Origin: Nostoc sp. NMS8
Lineage (GTDB): Bacteria > Cyanobacteriota > Cyanobacteriia > Cyanobacteriales > Nostocaceae
Direction: 5' to 3'
DNA: 64,000 bases
Assembly: GCF_017115045.1 (NCBI RefSeq)
Contig: NZ_JABXKK010000032.1
Span: forward strand, 1 to 64,000
In this document: positions 7,554 through 16,467 of the stretch, one piece after another
How positions within the stretch are numbered: the first letter of the stretch is position 1
Layout of the letters: every line of letters begins with the position of its first letter
Notes under the pieces: generated by a model
What the model saw: the letters and a program-made list of their open reading frames with translations, nothing else
Databases searched by the model: none
What the model was told of the DNA's origin: nothing
Position numbers and translations under genes: made by a program

Positions 7554-8933
7554 ATGAGTGCAAAAAAACAACTTAAACTCGGAGCATTTTTACCCGGTAG
7601 TGGTCATCACGTGGCAGCATGGCGACATCCCAACACCCCGGCTGATGGAGGTCTGAACTTCCAACATTACAAGCAGCTGGCACAAACGGCTGAACGGGGT
7701 AAATTTGATATGCTTTTTCTCGCAGATGGTTTAGCTGTCTGGGATCGAGGGCAAGGGACTGAGGCTTTTAGCCGTTCGGGACAATTCAGTGTCCACTTTG
7801 AACCTTTAACCTTATTGTCGGCTCTGTCTGCGGTGACAGAAAATATCGGATTAGTGGCGACATCATCAACAACTTATGATGAACCTTTTCATCTCGCCCG
7901 CAAGTTTGCATCACTAGATTATCTCAGCGGTGGTCGTGCTGGATGGAATCTTGTAACCTCTGCTGCTGAAGCCGCAGCGCAGAATTTCAGCCAAGAAAAC
8001 CACCTAGAACACTCGCTGCGCTATGAACGGGCGAGGGAATTTGTGGATGTTGTCACCAAACTTTGGGACAGTTGGGAAGACGATGCTTTCCTCCACAATA
8101 AGGAGTCAGGTATTTACTTCGATGCAGAAAAGTTGCATATTCCCCACCACAAGGGTAAATATTTCTCGGTACGCGGTCCGCTCAATGTGGCGCGTCCACC
8201 GCAGGGATATCCAGTAATCGTACAAGCTGGATCTTCCGAGGCTGGACAGGATTTGGCTGCCCAAACAGCAGAGGCGATTTTTACTGCACAACAGACATTG
8301 GCAGAAGCTCAAGCCTTCTACGCCAGCGTCAAGGGGAGATTGGCTAAATACGGACGTTCCCCTGACCATCTTAAAATTATGCCAGGAGTATTCCCGGTGA
8401 TTGGTAAGACTGAGCAGGAAGCTAAAGATAAATATGAGCAACTTCAGGAGTTGATCCATCCCTTGGTTGGATTAGGGCTGCTTTCTGGGCTAGTGGGTGG
8501 CCATGATTTGTCCAAGTATCCCCTAGATGGGCCGCTGCCTGATCTGCCAGATACCAACGGTGGCAAAAGCCGCTTGCAGTTGATCACCGATCTTGCCCGC
8601 AGAGAGAATTTGACAATCCGACAACTGTATTTGTGGATTGCAGGAGCGCGGGGACATCGAACGATTCTTGGAACACCAGAACATATTGCCGATCAGTTAG
8701 AAGATTGGTTCGTTAATGGTGGGGCTGATGGATTTAACATTATGCCGCCTTGGCTACCTGGGGGTTTAGAGGAATTCGTAGACTTGGTAATTCCCGAACT
8801 GCAACGCCGTGGAATATTTCGTACTGAGTATGAAGGTAGTACTTTACGCGAGAATCTTGGTTTGCCCCGTCCGGTGAACCAGTTCACCAGAAAGACTGCT
8901 CCTGAACCTGTGAGCGCCGGTTCCTTGGCATAG
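7554..8933 (+). CDS. NtaA/SnaA/DszA-type flavin-dependent monooxygenase (LLM class)
   Basis: A bacterial-luciferase-like monooxygenase of about 459 residues. Family features: LGAFLPGSGHHVAAWRHP near the start, KFDMLFLADGLAVWDRG, EPLTLLSALSAVTENIGLVATSSTTYDEPFHLARKFASLDYLSGGRAGWNLVTS and the C-terminal GAR..HRTILGTPEHIADQLEDWF...DGFNIMPPWLPGGL. Such enzymes use FMNH2 supplied by a reductase and O2 to oxidise sulfur or nitrogen compounds (dibenzothiophene sulfone, nitrilotriacetate, streptogramin). I start at ATG 7554, giving MSAKKQLKLG, because a longer frame from 7461 reads through a dispersed repeat. No flavin reductase gene is adjacent. Confidence 0.88.
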   Translation: MSAKKQLKLGAFLPGSGHHVAAWRHPNTPADGGLNFQHYKQLAQTAERGKFDMLFLADGLAVWDRGQGTEAFSRSGQFSVHFEPLTLLSALSAVTENIGLVATSSTTYDEPFHLARKFASLDYLSGGRAGWNLVTSAAEAAAQNFSQENHLEHSLRYERAREFVDVVTKLWDSWEDDAFLHNKESGIYFDAEKLHIPHHKGKYFSVRGPLNVARPPQGYPVIVQAGSSEAGQDLAAQTAEAIFTAQQTLAEAQAFYASVKGRLAKYGRSPDHLKIMPGVFPVIGKTEQEAKDKYEQLQELIHPLVGLGLLSGLVGGHDLSKYPLDGPLPDLPDTNGGKSRLQLITDLARRENLTIRQLYLWIAGARGHRTILGTPEHIADQLEDWFVNGGADGFNIMPPWLPGGLEEFVDLVIPELQRRGIFRTEYEGSTLRENLGLPRPVNQFTRKTAPEPVSAGSLA

Positions 8934-8958
8934 TAATATATTGATAGATAAATTCCCT

Positions 8959-8985
8959 GTAGAGACGGCGATAAATCGCGTCTTT
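8959..8985. repeat. GTAGAGACGCG-type hairpin repeat
   Basis: A TGTAGAGACGGCGATAAATC stretch followed by GCGTCTTTTA, an imperfect copy of the hairpin family, 25 bp after the monooxygenase stop. Its stem and the following T-rich run could help end transcription. Confidence 0.6.
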
Positions 8986-9081
8986 TAAAGCGACGGCTTT
9001 GATTTTCTCAAACTTCATCTGGTTTGTTATTCCAGTGGTTTTAACAATACAATCAAGTCGTCTCTAAGGAAACTTTTTATC

Positions 9082-10044
9082 GTGTTGGGCATCCTAACGG
9101 TTCTACTATCCTCCTTTGTTTTAACGTTTCACAACGTTACAGTCCGAGTTTTGTTTTCAGAACATCTCGTACTAGGTTTATTTTTACTCGGTGGATACGT
9201 TAAACCGGATTTGCAGAATTCCTTCTTGCTGATGTTCATGCGAATGCTGCTGGTGGTTCCACTCATGGCATCTCTATCATTCAAGCTATATCCATCTGCT
9301 TGGACAGAACTCCAAGACTTGTTAACTCGCAAGCGCAGGGATGTTCTAATCCAAGCTCTTGGCTGTGGAGTGCTGATGTTTGTGTATATTGCCTCACTCT
9401 ACATTGCTATTGGCTTGATTCCCACAGGCATTGCCTTGACCCTCTTCTTCACTTATCCCGTATTTACAGCGCTGCTATCTTGGAGGTTTTTTGGCGATCG
9501 CCCCACGTTGTTCCGTTGGCTGGTAATGGCTATTATTCTAGTAGGAAGCGCTCTCACTATTCCCCAATCTTCTGCCACCTATAGCAGTCATACCATTGCG
9601 ATCGGCATTTTCGCTAGTTTTGGCGCTGGGATCGTTTACGCCTTTTATTGCATCATTGCTCAAAAATGTTTAGAAAAATTCCATCCAATTCCCTTTACTT
9701 GGATCAGTTTTGCCTGCACTCTACTGCTCTCTGGTATTAGCTTACTGTTTTGGCCAGCTAAAAGCGCCCAACTTGACTGGACACCCCTATGGATTGGTAG
9801 TATATTTTCGGGTCTTGTCAGCTTTCTCGGACACACTCTAAACAATGTGGGGATTCGGATGGTTGGAGCATCTACTGCTTCCATAATCGGTTCTAGCAGT
9901 CCAGCATTGACAGCGTTAGTTGCATGGATAAGCATTAACGAAACTTTAAACGTGATTCAGAGTACAGGGATTGGTGTTGTCACATTAGGCATCGCCTTAC
10001 TTAGTGCCGAAGGCTTTGTGAAATCGCTCAAAATTAGAAGTTGA
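9082..10044 (+). CDS. EamA/DMT family transporter
   Basis: A 320-residue integral membrane protein with ten predicted hydrophobic segments in two EamA halves, a drug/metabolite transporter layout. Examples are ILTVLLSSFVLTFHNVTVRVL, the segment GCGVLMFVYIASLYIAIGL, a second-half VYAFYCIIAQ and the terminal GIGVVTLGIALLSAEGF. GTG 9082 is used with AAGGA about 11 bp before it. Members export or import small organic molecules; its place after the organosulfur genes suggests transport of a substrate or product, but this is inference from position only. Confidence 0.85.
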   Translation: MLGILTVLLSSFVLTFHNVTVRVLFSEHLVLGLFLLGGYVKPDLQNSFLLMFMRMLLVVPLMASLSFKLYPSAWTELQDLLTRKRRDVLIQALGCGVLMFVYIASLYIAIGLIPTGIALTLFFTYPVFTALLSWRFFGDRPTLFRWLVMAIILVGSALTIPQSSATYSSHTIAIGIFASFGAGIVYAFYCIIAQKCLEKFHPIPFTWISFACTLLLSGISLLFWPAKSAQLDWTPLWIGSIFSGLVSFLGHTLNNVGIRMVGASTASIIGSSSPALTALVAWISINETLNVIQSTGIGVVTLGIALLSAEGFVKSLKIRS

Positions 10045-10380
10045 AAAAGAGGCAGGGGAGCAAGGGGGATAGAAAAGAATCGGGATTCAACCCCACCTGT
10101 TGCGCTAGCTTCTTTGTTCGCGCAGCGTCTCCGACAGGAGAAGGAGAAGAGAAGCCATGCCGTTGGCGGAGCCTCTCGTAGAGAAGGCTTTACGCTACGC
10201 TAACAAAATTCTTGCATTATTGATCCCCATAAATAAATTTAGGGGCTTGTATCCTTTTAGTTTTCGGTCAGGGGTCATTTCCCCCCGCTCCCTGCCCTCT
10301 TCTCCCTGCCTCCTCGTTGAATAGATCGACGCTACAATCTATCAGAAAAGCCAAGAAATAGTTAAATCTAGAGTGCCTAC
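10045..10380. other. Intergenic region, repeat-rich
   Basis: Contains a GAGGCAGGGGAGCAAGGGGG tract, then a long Nostoc-style repeat with TCGCGCAGCGTCTC, AGGAGAAGGAGAAGAGAAG and GGCTTTACGCTACGCTAAC (about 10105-10205), and a CCCCCCGCTCCCTGCCC tract (10278-10318). Related GCGTAGCGTCTCGTAGAG sequence occurs at 37038-37065 and a remnant at 13190-13215. No gene seen. Confidence 0.5.
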
Positions 10381-11001
10381 ATGACAGCTGATTTGACATC
10401 TACAGCGACATCTGACTTTGTTACCGTGCTATCCCAGGCTACGGCTGCATATCGAGGACAGAGAAGTACACGCCCTAGCACTGAAATATTAGTAAATGCT
10501 TTGCTACAAGCAGAAAAAGCTGCCAAACGGCAACGATTGACTTACCCGTTTGAGTCTCTTTTAGGTAAATGGCAACTTTGTTTTGCCACTGGCACTAAGA
10601 AAGTCAGACAGCGTGGAGGAATTGTATTAGGCAAGGGTTTATATGTACCCAAGTTTATAGCAATCCATATTTCCTTTAATGCTGCTTTGGAACAGGATTC
10701 AGGCAGAGGCGAAATTGCTAATCAGGTTGAATTTAGCCCATTTTTATTGAAGCTCACAGGCCCAGTGCAATATTTAGGTAAGAAAAATTTATTGGCGTTT
10801 GACTTTAACCAGATGATTCTCAGTGTGTTTGGTGGTGTTGTTTCTAATAGAGCAATCCGTTCTGGTAAAGTTCAAACAGAAGATTTTTATAACCGGTCTA
10901 TAGCTAAACTACCCTTCTTTGCCTTTTTTTTAGTGACAGAAGATTTTATTGCAGCTCGTGGCCGGGGAGGAGGCTTGGCATTTTGGATTCGAGAAATTTA
11001 A
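10381..11001 (+). CDS. PAP/fibrillin-like conserved protein
   Basis: A 206-residue soluble protein. The segment LLGKWQLCFATGTKK and the end RGRGGGLAFWIREI recall plastid lipid-associated proteins (fibrillins), a lipocalin-like family in cyanobacteria and plastids thought to bind lipids or quinones near thylakoids. It lacks a signal peptide or membrane helix. It is monocistronic and is followed by tRNA-Val. The family call is from motif resemblance, not alignment. Confidence 0.6.
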   Translation: MTADLTSTATSDFVTVLSQATAAYRGQRSTRPSTEILVNALLQAEKAAKRQRLTYPFESLLGKWQLCFATGTKKVRQRGGIVLGKGLYVPKFIAIHISFNAALEQDSGRGEIANQVEFSPFLLKLTGPVQYLGKKNLLAFDFNQMILSVFGGVVSNRAIRSGKVQTEDFYNRSIAKLPFFAFFLVTEDFIAARGRGGGLAFWIREI

Positions 11002-11121
11002 TCTGTTTGTTTCATTCCACGAAAAGCTACTGTTGATTAAGTTTACAGAGTTCGTCTGATTTGAGCATTTATCTTGCATTATCAGAGAAGTATATGCTAC
11101 TATTCATAATCGTGTGGCTAA

Positions 11122-11195
<74 letters not shown>

Positions 11196-11225
11196 TTTCT
11201 GTGATTTCAACTTTGAGTTTGCCGC

Positions 11226-11414
11226 TATCACTTAAAGGATAAGATGGCCATTTTTTAAGGATAAGTGGCCGTACAATTAAGCTGGAATGCTTATTTTTCC
11301 GTTCTACACAATCTGTGGCCATCGCATTTAATCTTTTAAAACATGTTTGACCATGTGTTCTGCTCTCCAGTCACTTAATGCTTTAAAAACGGCCACTTTA
11401 TCCTTTAAGTGACA
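11226..11414. mobile_element. Gene-less inverted-repeat element beside tRNA-Val
   Basis: A 189-bp stretch bounded by inverted repeats: left TATCACTTAAAGGATAAG (11226-11243) and right, read on the other strand, TGTCACTTAAAGGATAAAG (ending 11414). Each is followed by a GTGGCC-like box. A second direct copy of AAGGATAAGTGGCC lies at 11257-11270, 22 bp from the first, and a degenerate TCACTTAA at 11371. Several transposase-binding-type repeats at both ends, a TGT-type terminus and the position 31 bp after a tRNA gene resemble remnants of Tn7-like transposons. No coding frame is inside and no 5-bp target duplication is evident (GCCGC left, CATCT right). A MITE is the simpler alternative. Confidence 0.5.
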
Positions 11415-11548
11415 CATCTTGGTAAACTATGGTTGTTAGCTTGAACAACTTATGGTTGTTATCGCATGTTGGATGGAGTGTAGGCATAGATGTCTTTTTT
11501 GCTGTACTAATCTTTATTGTCCTCCGTTTTTGCCGCTAAGTTTTTACC
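11415..11548. other. Intergenic region with small direct repeat
   Basis: Contains two copies of TATGGTTGTTA (about 11428 and 11451) separated by TTGAACAAC. No gene seen. Confidence 0.35.
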
Positions 11549-11580
11549 AAAAAAAAATTGCCCCCTGAATTCAGGAGGCA
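11549..11580 (-). terminator. Rho-independent terminator of the sigma factor gene
   Basis: On the minus strand TGCCTCCTGAATT pairs with AATTCAGGGGGCA and runs into a stretch of nine T (A-run 11549-11557 on +). It lies 45 bp after the sigma factor stop. A GTAGAGA-type hairpin repeat (11594-11622) lies between. Confidence 0.85.
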
Positions 11581-11625
11581 CATCACCAAGGTGGTGTAGA
11601 GATGCGAAATTCCGCGTCTCTATTT

Positions 11626-12609
11626 TTAGCTAGCAACGTATTCTTTGACATTGGCACGACGGCGACGCAGATGAGCCAAAGCTTGATGCTCTAACTGACG
11701 GACGCGTTCACGGCTGAGACTCAATCTCTCACCCACTTTCGCCAATGACATTTCATTACCATCTTCTAAACCAAAGCGTAAGGCTACAACTTCTCGCTGT
11801 TGCGGGGTTAGTTCCGCTAGCAGGTTGTTCAAGTCTTGGCGTAAGAATTCCTGGTTGGTGTAATACTCTGGTGATGGGCCATCATCTTCGAGCATTTCTT
11901 GCAACTCAGTATCCTGGTTTTCACCAACTCGCACATCCAAAGACACTGGTTGACGAGCCATATTCAGATACTCACGAATCTGAGCAGGTTCTAGTTCTAG
12001 TGCTTTAGCAATTTCGGCTGGAGTCGGCGATCGCCCCAAGGTTTGAGCTAACTCGCGTTGCACTTTTTTGATTTTGTTCAGTTTCTCGGTAATATGGATC
12101 GGTAAGCGGATAGTGCGACCTTGTTGAGCGATCGCACGAGTAATTGCTTGGCGAATCCACCAGTAAGCATAAGTCGAGAACTTATAACCTCTCATTGGGT
12201 CAAATTTCTCTACACCCCGCTCTAATCCTAGTGTTCCTTCCTGAATTAAATCCAGAAACTCCATATTCCGCTTTTGATACTTTTTAGCAATAGCAACAAC
12301 CAAGCGCAAATTCGCTTCGATCATTTTTTGCTTTGCCCGCTTACCTTGCGCCACCGTTTGTTGTACTTCGGTTTCCGATTGTTGAACGTGGTCAGCCCAC
12401 TCTGACATATTCGGTTCGCGTTGCAGTTTCTTCGCTAAAGCTTCTTTGGCATCGAGCAGCGTCATCATTTGCTGTACCTGCTTCCCAAAGATAATTTCTT
12501 GTTCGCGGGTTAGCAATGGTACACGACCAATTTCTCGCAGATAGGTTCGCACCATATCAGCCGTGAATTTGGTGTTGACGTTTTCCGTTTGGGTATTGCT
12601 AGTAGGCAT
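11626..12609 (-). CDS. RNA polymerase sigma factor, group 2 (RpoD/SigA family)
   Basis: A 327-residue primary-like sigma factor. Region 1.2 is DMVRTYLREIGRVPLLT (about 19-35). Regions 2.1-2.4 run from EANLRLVVAIAKKYQKR to FSTYAYWWIRQAITRAI (about 98-165), and region 3 starts near RLPIHITEKLNKI. Region 4 carries LTPQQREVVALRFGL and the helix-turn-helix SLAKVGERLSLSRERVRQLE. It lacks the long N-terminal region 1.1 of the principal sigma factor, as group 2 sigmas do. The N-terminus resembles cyanobacterial SigB-type proteins; I leave the letter open. Group 2 sigmas respond to nitrogen, stress or light. A 650-bp leader lies upstream. Confidence 0.92.
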   Translation of the reverse strand: MPTSNTQTENVNTKFTADMVRTYLREIGRVPLLTREQEIIFGKQVQQMMTLLDAKEALAKKLQREPNMSEWADHVQQSETEVQQTVAQGKRAKQKMIEANLRLVVAIAKKYQKRNMEFLDLIQEGTLGLERGVEKFDPMRGYKFSTYAYWWIRQAITRAIAQQGRTIRLPIHITEKLNKIKKVQRELAQTLGRSPTPAEIAKALELEPAQIREYLNMARQPVSLDVRVGENQDTELQEMLEDDGPSPEYYTNQEFLRQDLNNLLAELTPQQREVVALRFGLEDGNEMSLAKVGERLSLSRERVRQLEHQALAHLRRRRANVKEYVAS

Positions 12610-13258
12610 TGGTGCGATGTCCTCTAATCCGTAAATATAATGTATATTTTCTTACTAAGATGATTGAAAAAAGTAGTACATCTATCACGAAATATCGGGA
12701 GCTACCAAAAGCAATTAATTCAGTTGATACAGCCGTTGTTATGACGGTAAGCTCCCAATGATAGGTTCCCCTACTTCCCTAAATTTTTAATCTTTTATAA
12801 GCACGCTAGTTGTTTTTGAGAATTTTTGTTTTGGGCTGTTACTAACACCAATCGGAAAATCCGAAGTCGGTATGAGTTCCACTTAACTTTATATTACGAC
12901 AAATCAGGCAGATAGTGAACTATCTTAAGATAAATCCTAGAATTATAATTCAAAAGCGGCAGTTAGAGAAAAAAATTTTAATTTCCTTGAAATTACTTAC
13001 TATATCTATAGTGACGCCAAAAACTCCTCTTCTGTTGCCAAAACTAGCCGGATAACCGAACTGAATTTGCTGTGAGAATGGAGGGATGTTACGAATTGGT
13101 CATTTGTCATTGGTCATTAGTCACTTGTACTGAGCGACTTATGCCGAGTGGAGCCGAGGTAAGTCGTTGGCGCAATCTTTGTCTTTGACACGCTGTTCGC
13201 GTTCGTAGAGAAGTATTGGTCATTTGTAAAGGACAAAGGACAACTGACAAATGACAAT
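12610..13258. other. Leader of sigma gene plus repeats
   Basis: The part nearest the sigma gene is AT-rich and should hold its promoter; GGGAGCT (12699) and AGCTCCC (about 12750) form a distant inverted repeat. From about 13085 to 13258 there are GGTCATTTGTCATT heptamer tracts and their complements, plus a dispersed repeat with GAGTGGAGCCGAGGTAAGTCG. No gene seen. Confidence 0.5.
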
Positions 13259-15001
13259 CTAAAATCCCAGGTCAGCTTTGGCTAGTTCAGCGGCGGCGAA
13301 TACTTCTGCGTCTGGTTTTTCTTCCCAGGCTGGCTCGCCAATTTCTTCATAAAAGGTTGCGTCGTAAGGTCGGGTACGTACTACTACTGGCATAGGAACG
13401 GCGTGACCCAAAATTAAGGCTTGTTGTTTCGAGTCTAGCTTTGCCAATACCGATCGCAGCCCGCTACCACCAGATACACCTGTAAAAATTGCCTCAATGT
13501 CTTTTTCATCATTCAGCAAAGCGGTAATGCGAGTTCCAATCTGGGACATAACTTCATTATCTATGCCTGATGGACGTTGATCGACTACCAAAAGAGTGAC
13601 AAAATACTTACGCAGTTCGCGGGCAATAGTCCCAAAGATGGTACTTTGGACGATCGCTGGATCGAGAAAACGATGCGCCTCTTCAATGGTAATCATCAAT
13701 GGCGTGGGGCGATCGCTAGGATTTTTGCTTTGCAGGAATTTATCTGCTTTTTTGACGTAATGCTCGTGAATACGCCTGGTGATCATATTTGTCACCAACA
13801 TATAAGAGAGCATATTAGACTGGGAACCAAATTCTATCACAACATTCTTCCCAGATTCCAGGCATTGCACAATTTTACTAATGTAATTCTGGGGGCAAAC
13901 TGCTCGCATATACTTCAAACTATCCATCCGCAAGAGTTTGCGCTGCAATGCCATAATCGAGCCTTTGTGTCCGCGCTTCTCGTCGCAGAACATCTCGATT
14001 TCTTCGTTGGTCATATTTAACAGCTGGACAATCCAAGACTTGCCAAATTCGCTGTACAAAATATTGGCGTTATCTAATGCTGCGTCAGAGAGTCCTAAGT
14101 CTCGGCTACATAACTTAATATCTTCAACTTCTATTTGCTCATAGCTCAAATAAAGTTCTTGAGCATCACGTACACCCCGGCGCTTTGTCGATTCCGGATC
14201 GAGGGTGTAAACTTCAACTTTACTCGGAAAAAGCTGCTTTAAGCCCTTAACAGTACTGACATTCTTACCTTCTGCAACAGCTTCCCAGCCATACTCCGAG
14301 TGCATATCAAAAATCAAATTCACTGCCGCATTTTTACGGATAACACCAGCTAAAAGTAGCCGTGTGAGAAAAGATTTACCAGTACCAGATTTCCCAAAAA
14401 CCCCATTACTCCGTTCCACGAAGCGGTTTAAATCGATGCAAACGGGCACATCCATATCCAGAGGTTTGCCGATGGAAAAATTTCGCCTTTGGGGGTCATC
14501 TTCCCAACCAAATACCCGGCGAAAATCGTCAACACTTGCATCGTAAACCTGACTAAAGTGGCTAGGAATAGTTTTAACAGGTAACAATTCCATCGTTGTG
14601 CTGGTTTGTGGCACAAATGAAGCTAAACCCGTCATCGACGGGATAAAGGGATTTGCCGATTTGCCATTTGTTGGGGAGAAAGACTCTTCAGATTCGGGAG
14701 TAAACATCAACATCGGCGCGAGGTTGATAGTACCGTAAGTACCACTTCCGGCTAAAACATCTCGTAAAAAAGTGTCTTCCCAACTGGGGGGATTAGCAAT
14801 AATTCGGGCATTAGCAGCTCCCAATGCTACATCTGTCAGCATACAAAAAAAACGCGATCGCATCCCTTGCACAACAAGAAATTTACCCACCCGCATATCT
14901 TCTACAGAAATGTCAGGATGCAATCGTACTTCTAAACCTTCAGTTAAAGAACCTTGAATGACCGAACCTAATGGCTGTGCCGAATTCATCTGATTAGTCA
15001 T
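13259..15001 (-). CDS. HerA-like ATP-binding protein (DUF87)
   Basis: A 580-residue ATPase. The N-terminal 140 residues resemble a HAS-barrel-like domain (GSVIQGSLTEGLEVRLHPD, VGKFLVVQG). Walker A GKSGTGKS is at residues 203-210; a Walker B-type strand LMITIEEAHRFLD is near 435; RELRKYFVTLLVVDQRPSGID follows. This layout fits the HerA/FtsK branch, hexameric DNA translocases that in archaea pair with NurA nuclease. No nuclease gene is next to it, so the partner, if any, lies elsewhere. The C-terminal AELAKADLGF is unremarkable. The ATPase class is secure; the role is not. Confidence 0.82.
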   Translation of the reverse strand: MTNQMNSAQPLGSVIQGSLTEGLEVRLHPDISVEDMRVGKFLVVQGMRSRFFCMLTDVALGAANARIIANPPSWEDTFLRDVLAGSGTYGTINLAPMLMFTPESEESFSPTNGKSANPFIPSMTGLASFVPQTSTTMELLPVKTIPSHFSQVYDASVDDFRRVFGWEDDPQRRNFSIGKPLDMDVPVCIDLNRFVERSNGVFGKSGTGKSFLTRLLLAGVIRKNAAVNLIFDMHSEYGWEAVAEGKNVSTVKGLKQLFPSKVEVYTLDPESTKRRGVRDAQELYLSYEQIEVEDIKLCSRDLGLSDAALDNANILYSEFGKSWIVQLLNMTNEEIEMFCDEKRGHKGSIMALQRKLLRMDSLKYMRAVCPQNYISKIVQCLESGKNVVIEFGSQSNMLSYMLVTNMITRRIHEHYVKKADKFLQSKNPSDRPTPLMITIEEAHRFLDPAIVQSTIFGTIARELRKYFVTLLVVDQRPSGIDNEVMSQIGTRITALLNDEKDIEAIFTGVSGGSGLRSVLAKLDSKQQALILGHAVPMPVVVRTRPYDATFYEEIGEPAWEEKPDAEVFAAAELAKADLGF

Positions 15002-15003
15002 TT

Positions 15004-15108
15004 GTTATTTGGGCATTGGGCATTGGGCATGGGGCATTGGGCAGTGGTAATTGATTATCTCTGTTCCTTGTCTTTTTGTCTTTTTGTCCCATGCCCCATG
15101 CCCGATTA
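15004..15108. repeat. Heptamer tandem repeat with inverted copy
   Basis: Runs of GGGCATTGGGCAT (15010-15045) face CCCATGCCCCATGCCC (15086-15105), making a long imperfect hairpin between the two minus-strand genes. This matches the short tandemly repeated repetitive (STRR) sequences described from heterocystous cyanobacteria. Confidence 0.65.
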
Positions 15109-15109
15109 C

Positions 15110-15904
15110 CTAATCAATCTGAATTGAAGTTGGCGCACCCCCTGTTGCGGAAGTGCTGCTGATTAACGGTTTGCGGAATTGGGTGTAAAGGCGATCGCGC
15201 CAGGTGAAGAATGGTTCATAATCTATATTTTCGGCAAAGATTGGCAATCCTTTTCCTCTGATAGAAGCTGGTAAATCCAGATAGGGGCCACTGGGGAACT
15301 TGAGTAATATCGATAAGCCAGCCACCGCTAAGTCAGCTAGAGTTGGCTCATCTCCTGTTAAATAGGGACTATCTGCCAATAATAACGTCAAGGCTTCTAA
15401 ATCTTGTTTTAAAGATGTGATCGCTGACTGTATCACATCTGGGCTGTAACCAACCCCAAAACCGAACAGTGTCAGAAAATCACTCGGTACTCCTCCAACC
15501 AGACTTTTAAATATATCTGGTGTTGAAGTGGGTAATAAAGACTTACGGAAATTTTGATCTTGACTTATGGCAGCAAATAGGGCTTTGCGACCTTTAATGC
15601 CGATGGACTCATCCGCCCATTCTTCTATTAATAAAGTTAAACCCCGTTTTTTAGGATCTTGCGGTATGAGCGGCCGATCGGGATACTCTAAGTCTAAATA
15701 CTTAGCTATCTCCGTAGAATCCGCAATATATCTATTACGATCCTTTAATACCGGGACTTGTCTTTGACCAGTCAGCCGGAACAGTTCTACCTGTCCAATC
15801 CCCGGAGTCACCTCTATTTTGCGATAATCTAGTCCTTTAAAATCTAGAATGAGGCGCACTTTCTCTGAGTATTGAGAGAGTTCCCATTGGTATAATTCCA
15901 GCAT
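15110..15904 (-). CDS. Glutathione S-transferase family protein
   Basis: A 264-residue protein with an N-terminal thioredoxin/GST domain (about 1-80): MLELYQWELSQYSEKVRLIL at the start, RQVPVLKD with the cis-Pro and DSTEIAKYLD for glutathione contact. The C-terminal helical domain is longer than usual (about 90-240) and ends in an Ala/Ser/Thr-rich tail. The SEKVRL start resembles the tau/omega-like and microsomal prostaglandin synthase-like branches. The ATG start is supported by the domain beginning directly. Substrate unknown. Confidence 0.85.
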   Translation of the reverse strand: MLELYQWELSQYSEKVRLILDFKGLDYRKIEVTPGIGQVELFRLTGQRQVPVLKDRNRYIADSTEIAKYLDLEYPDRPLIPQDPKKRGLTLLIEEWADESIGIKGRKALFAAISQDQNFRKSLLPTSTPDIFKSLVGGVPSDFLTLFGFGVGYSPDVIQSAITSLKQDLEALTLLLADSPYLTGDEPTLADLAVAGLSILLKFPSGPYLDLPASIRGKGLPIFAENIDYEPFFTWRDRLYTQFRKPLISSTSATGGAPTSIQID

Positions 15905-16467
15905 TTGTTGGATACCTTATAACTGGTCAACTTCTTAACTTTACAATTGTATCTTTAGTTTAAGTAATTTTTATTGGCATTAGTCCCTTAGTTGTCTATT
16001 TAATTGACATTCGGGTTTAATTGATGCCTAATTTTTGGTAAAGTTATTGATTTTAAAATATTGTTTTCTCTTTTACTAAAAATAAAATACTAAATCATTG
16101 AATTCGATATATATACAACAGAGTAAGGGTTTCACAGCCTGTCCACCTTTCCCAAAAAAGAATGGAAGTGTGGTTTTTAGTATATTTTGCGACTTTTCAC
16201 ACATTTTTAGAGTTTCTGATGCTACATCTGCGGGGTTTTAACTCTTTTTGGTGTGAGGGAAAAAATTTTTTCAGTTTTTTATATAAAATATTATATGCTA
16301 TGTGTATTTAATACTTGTCAGTGCCAGTCGAAGTCAGATATTTGACCTCACCAGCACAAAAAATCTTCTTGAAAAAAATCTTAACTTCCTGCTTAGGTTA
16401 GATTTTTTACGTAGCAAAATGTTATAAGTCTTTATGTAATGTGTGGACAAAAAAACAAACAAAATTT
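15905..16467. other. AT-rich divergent intergenic region
   Basis: Separates the minus-strand GST gene and the plus-strand fasciclin gene and should hold both promoters. Very AT-rich. I see no repeat, hairpin or coding frame that I can defend. Confidence 0.4.
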
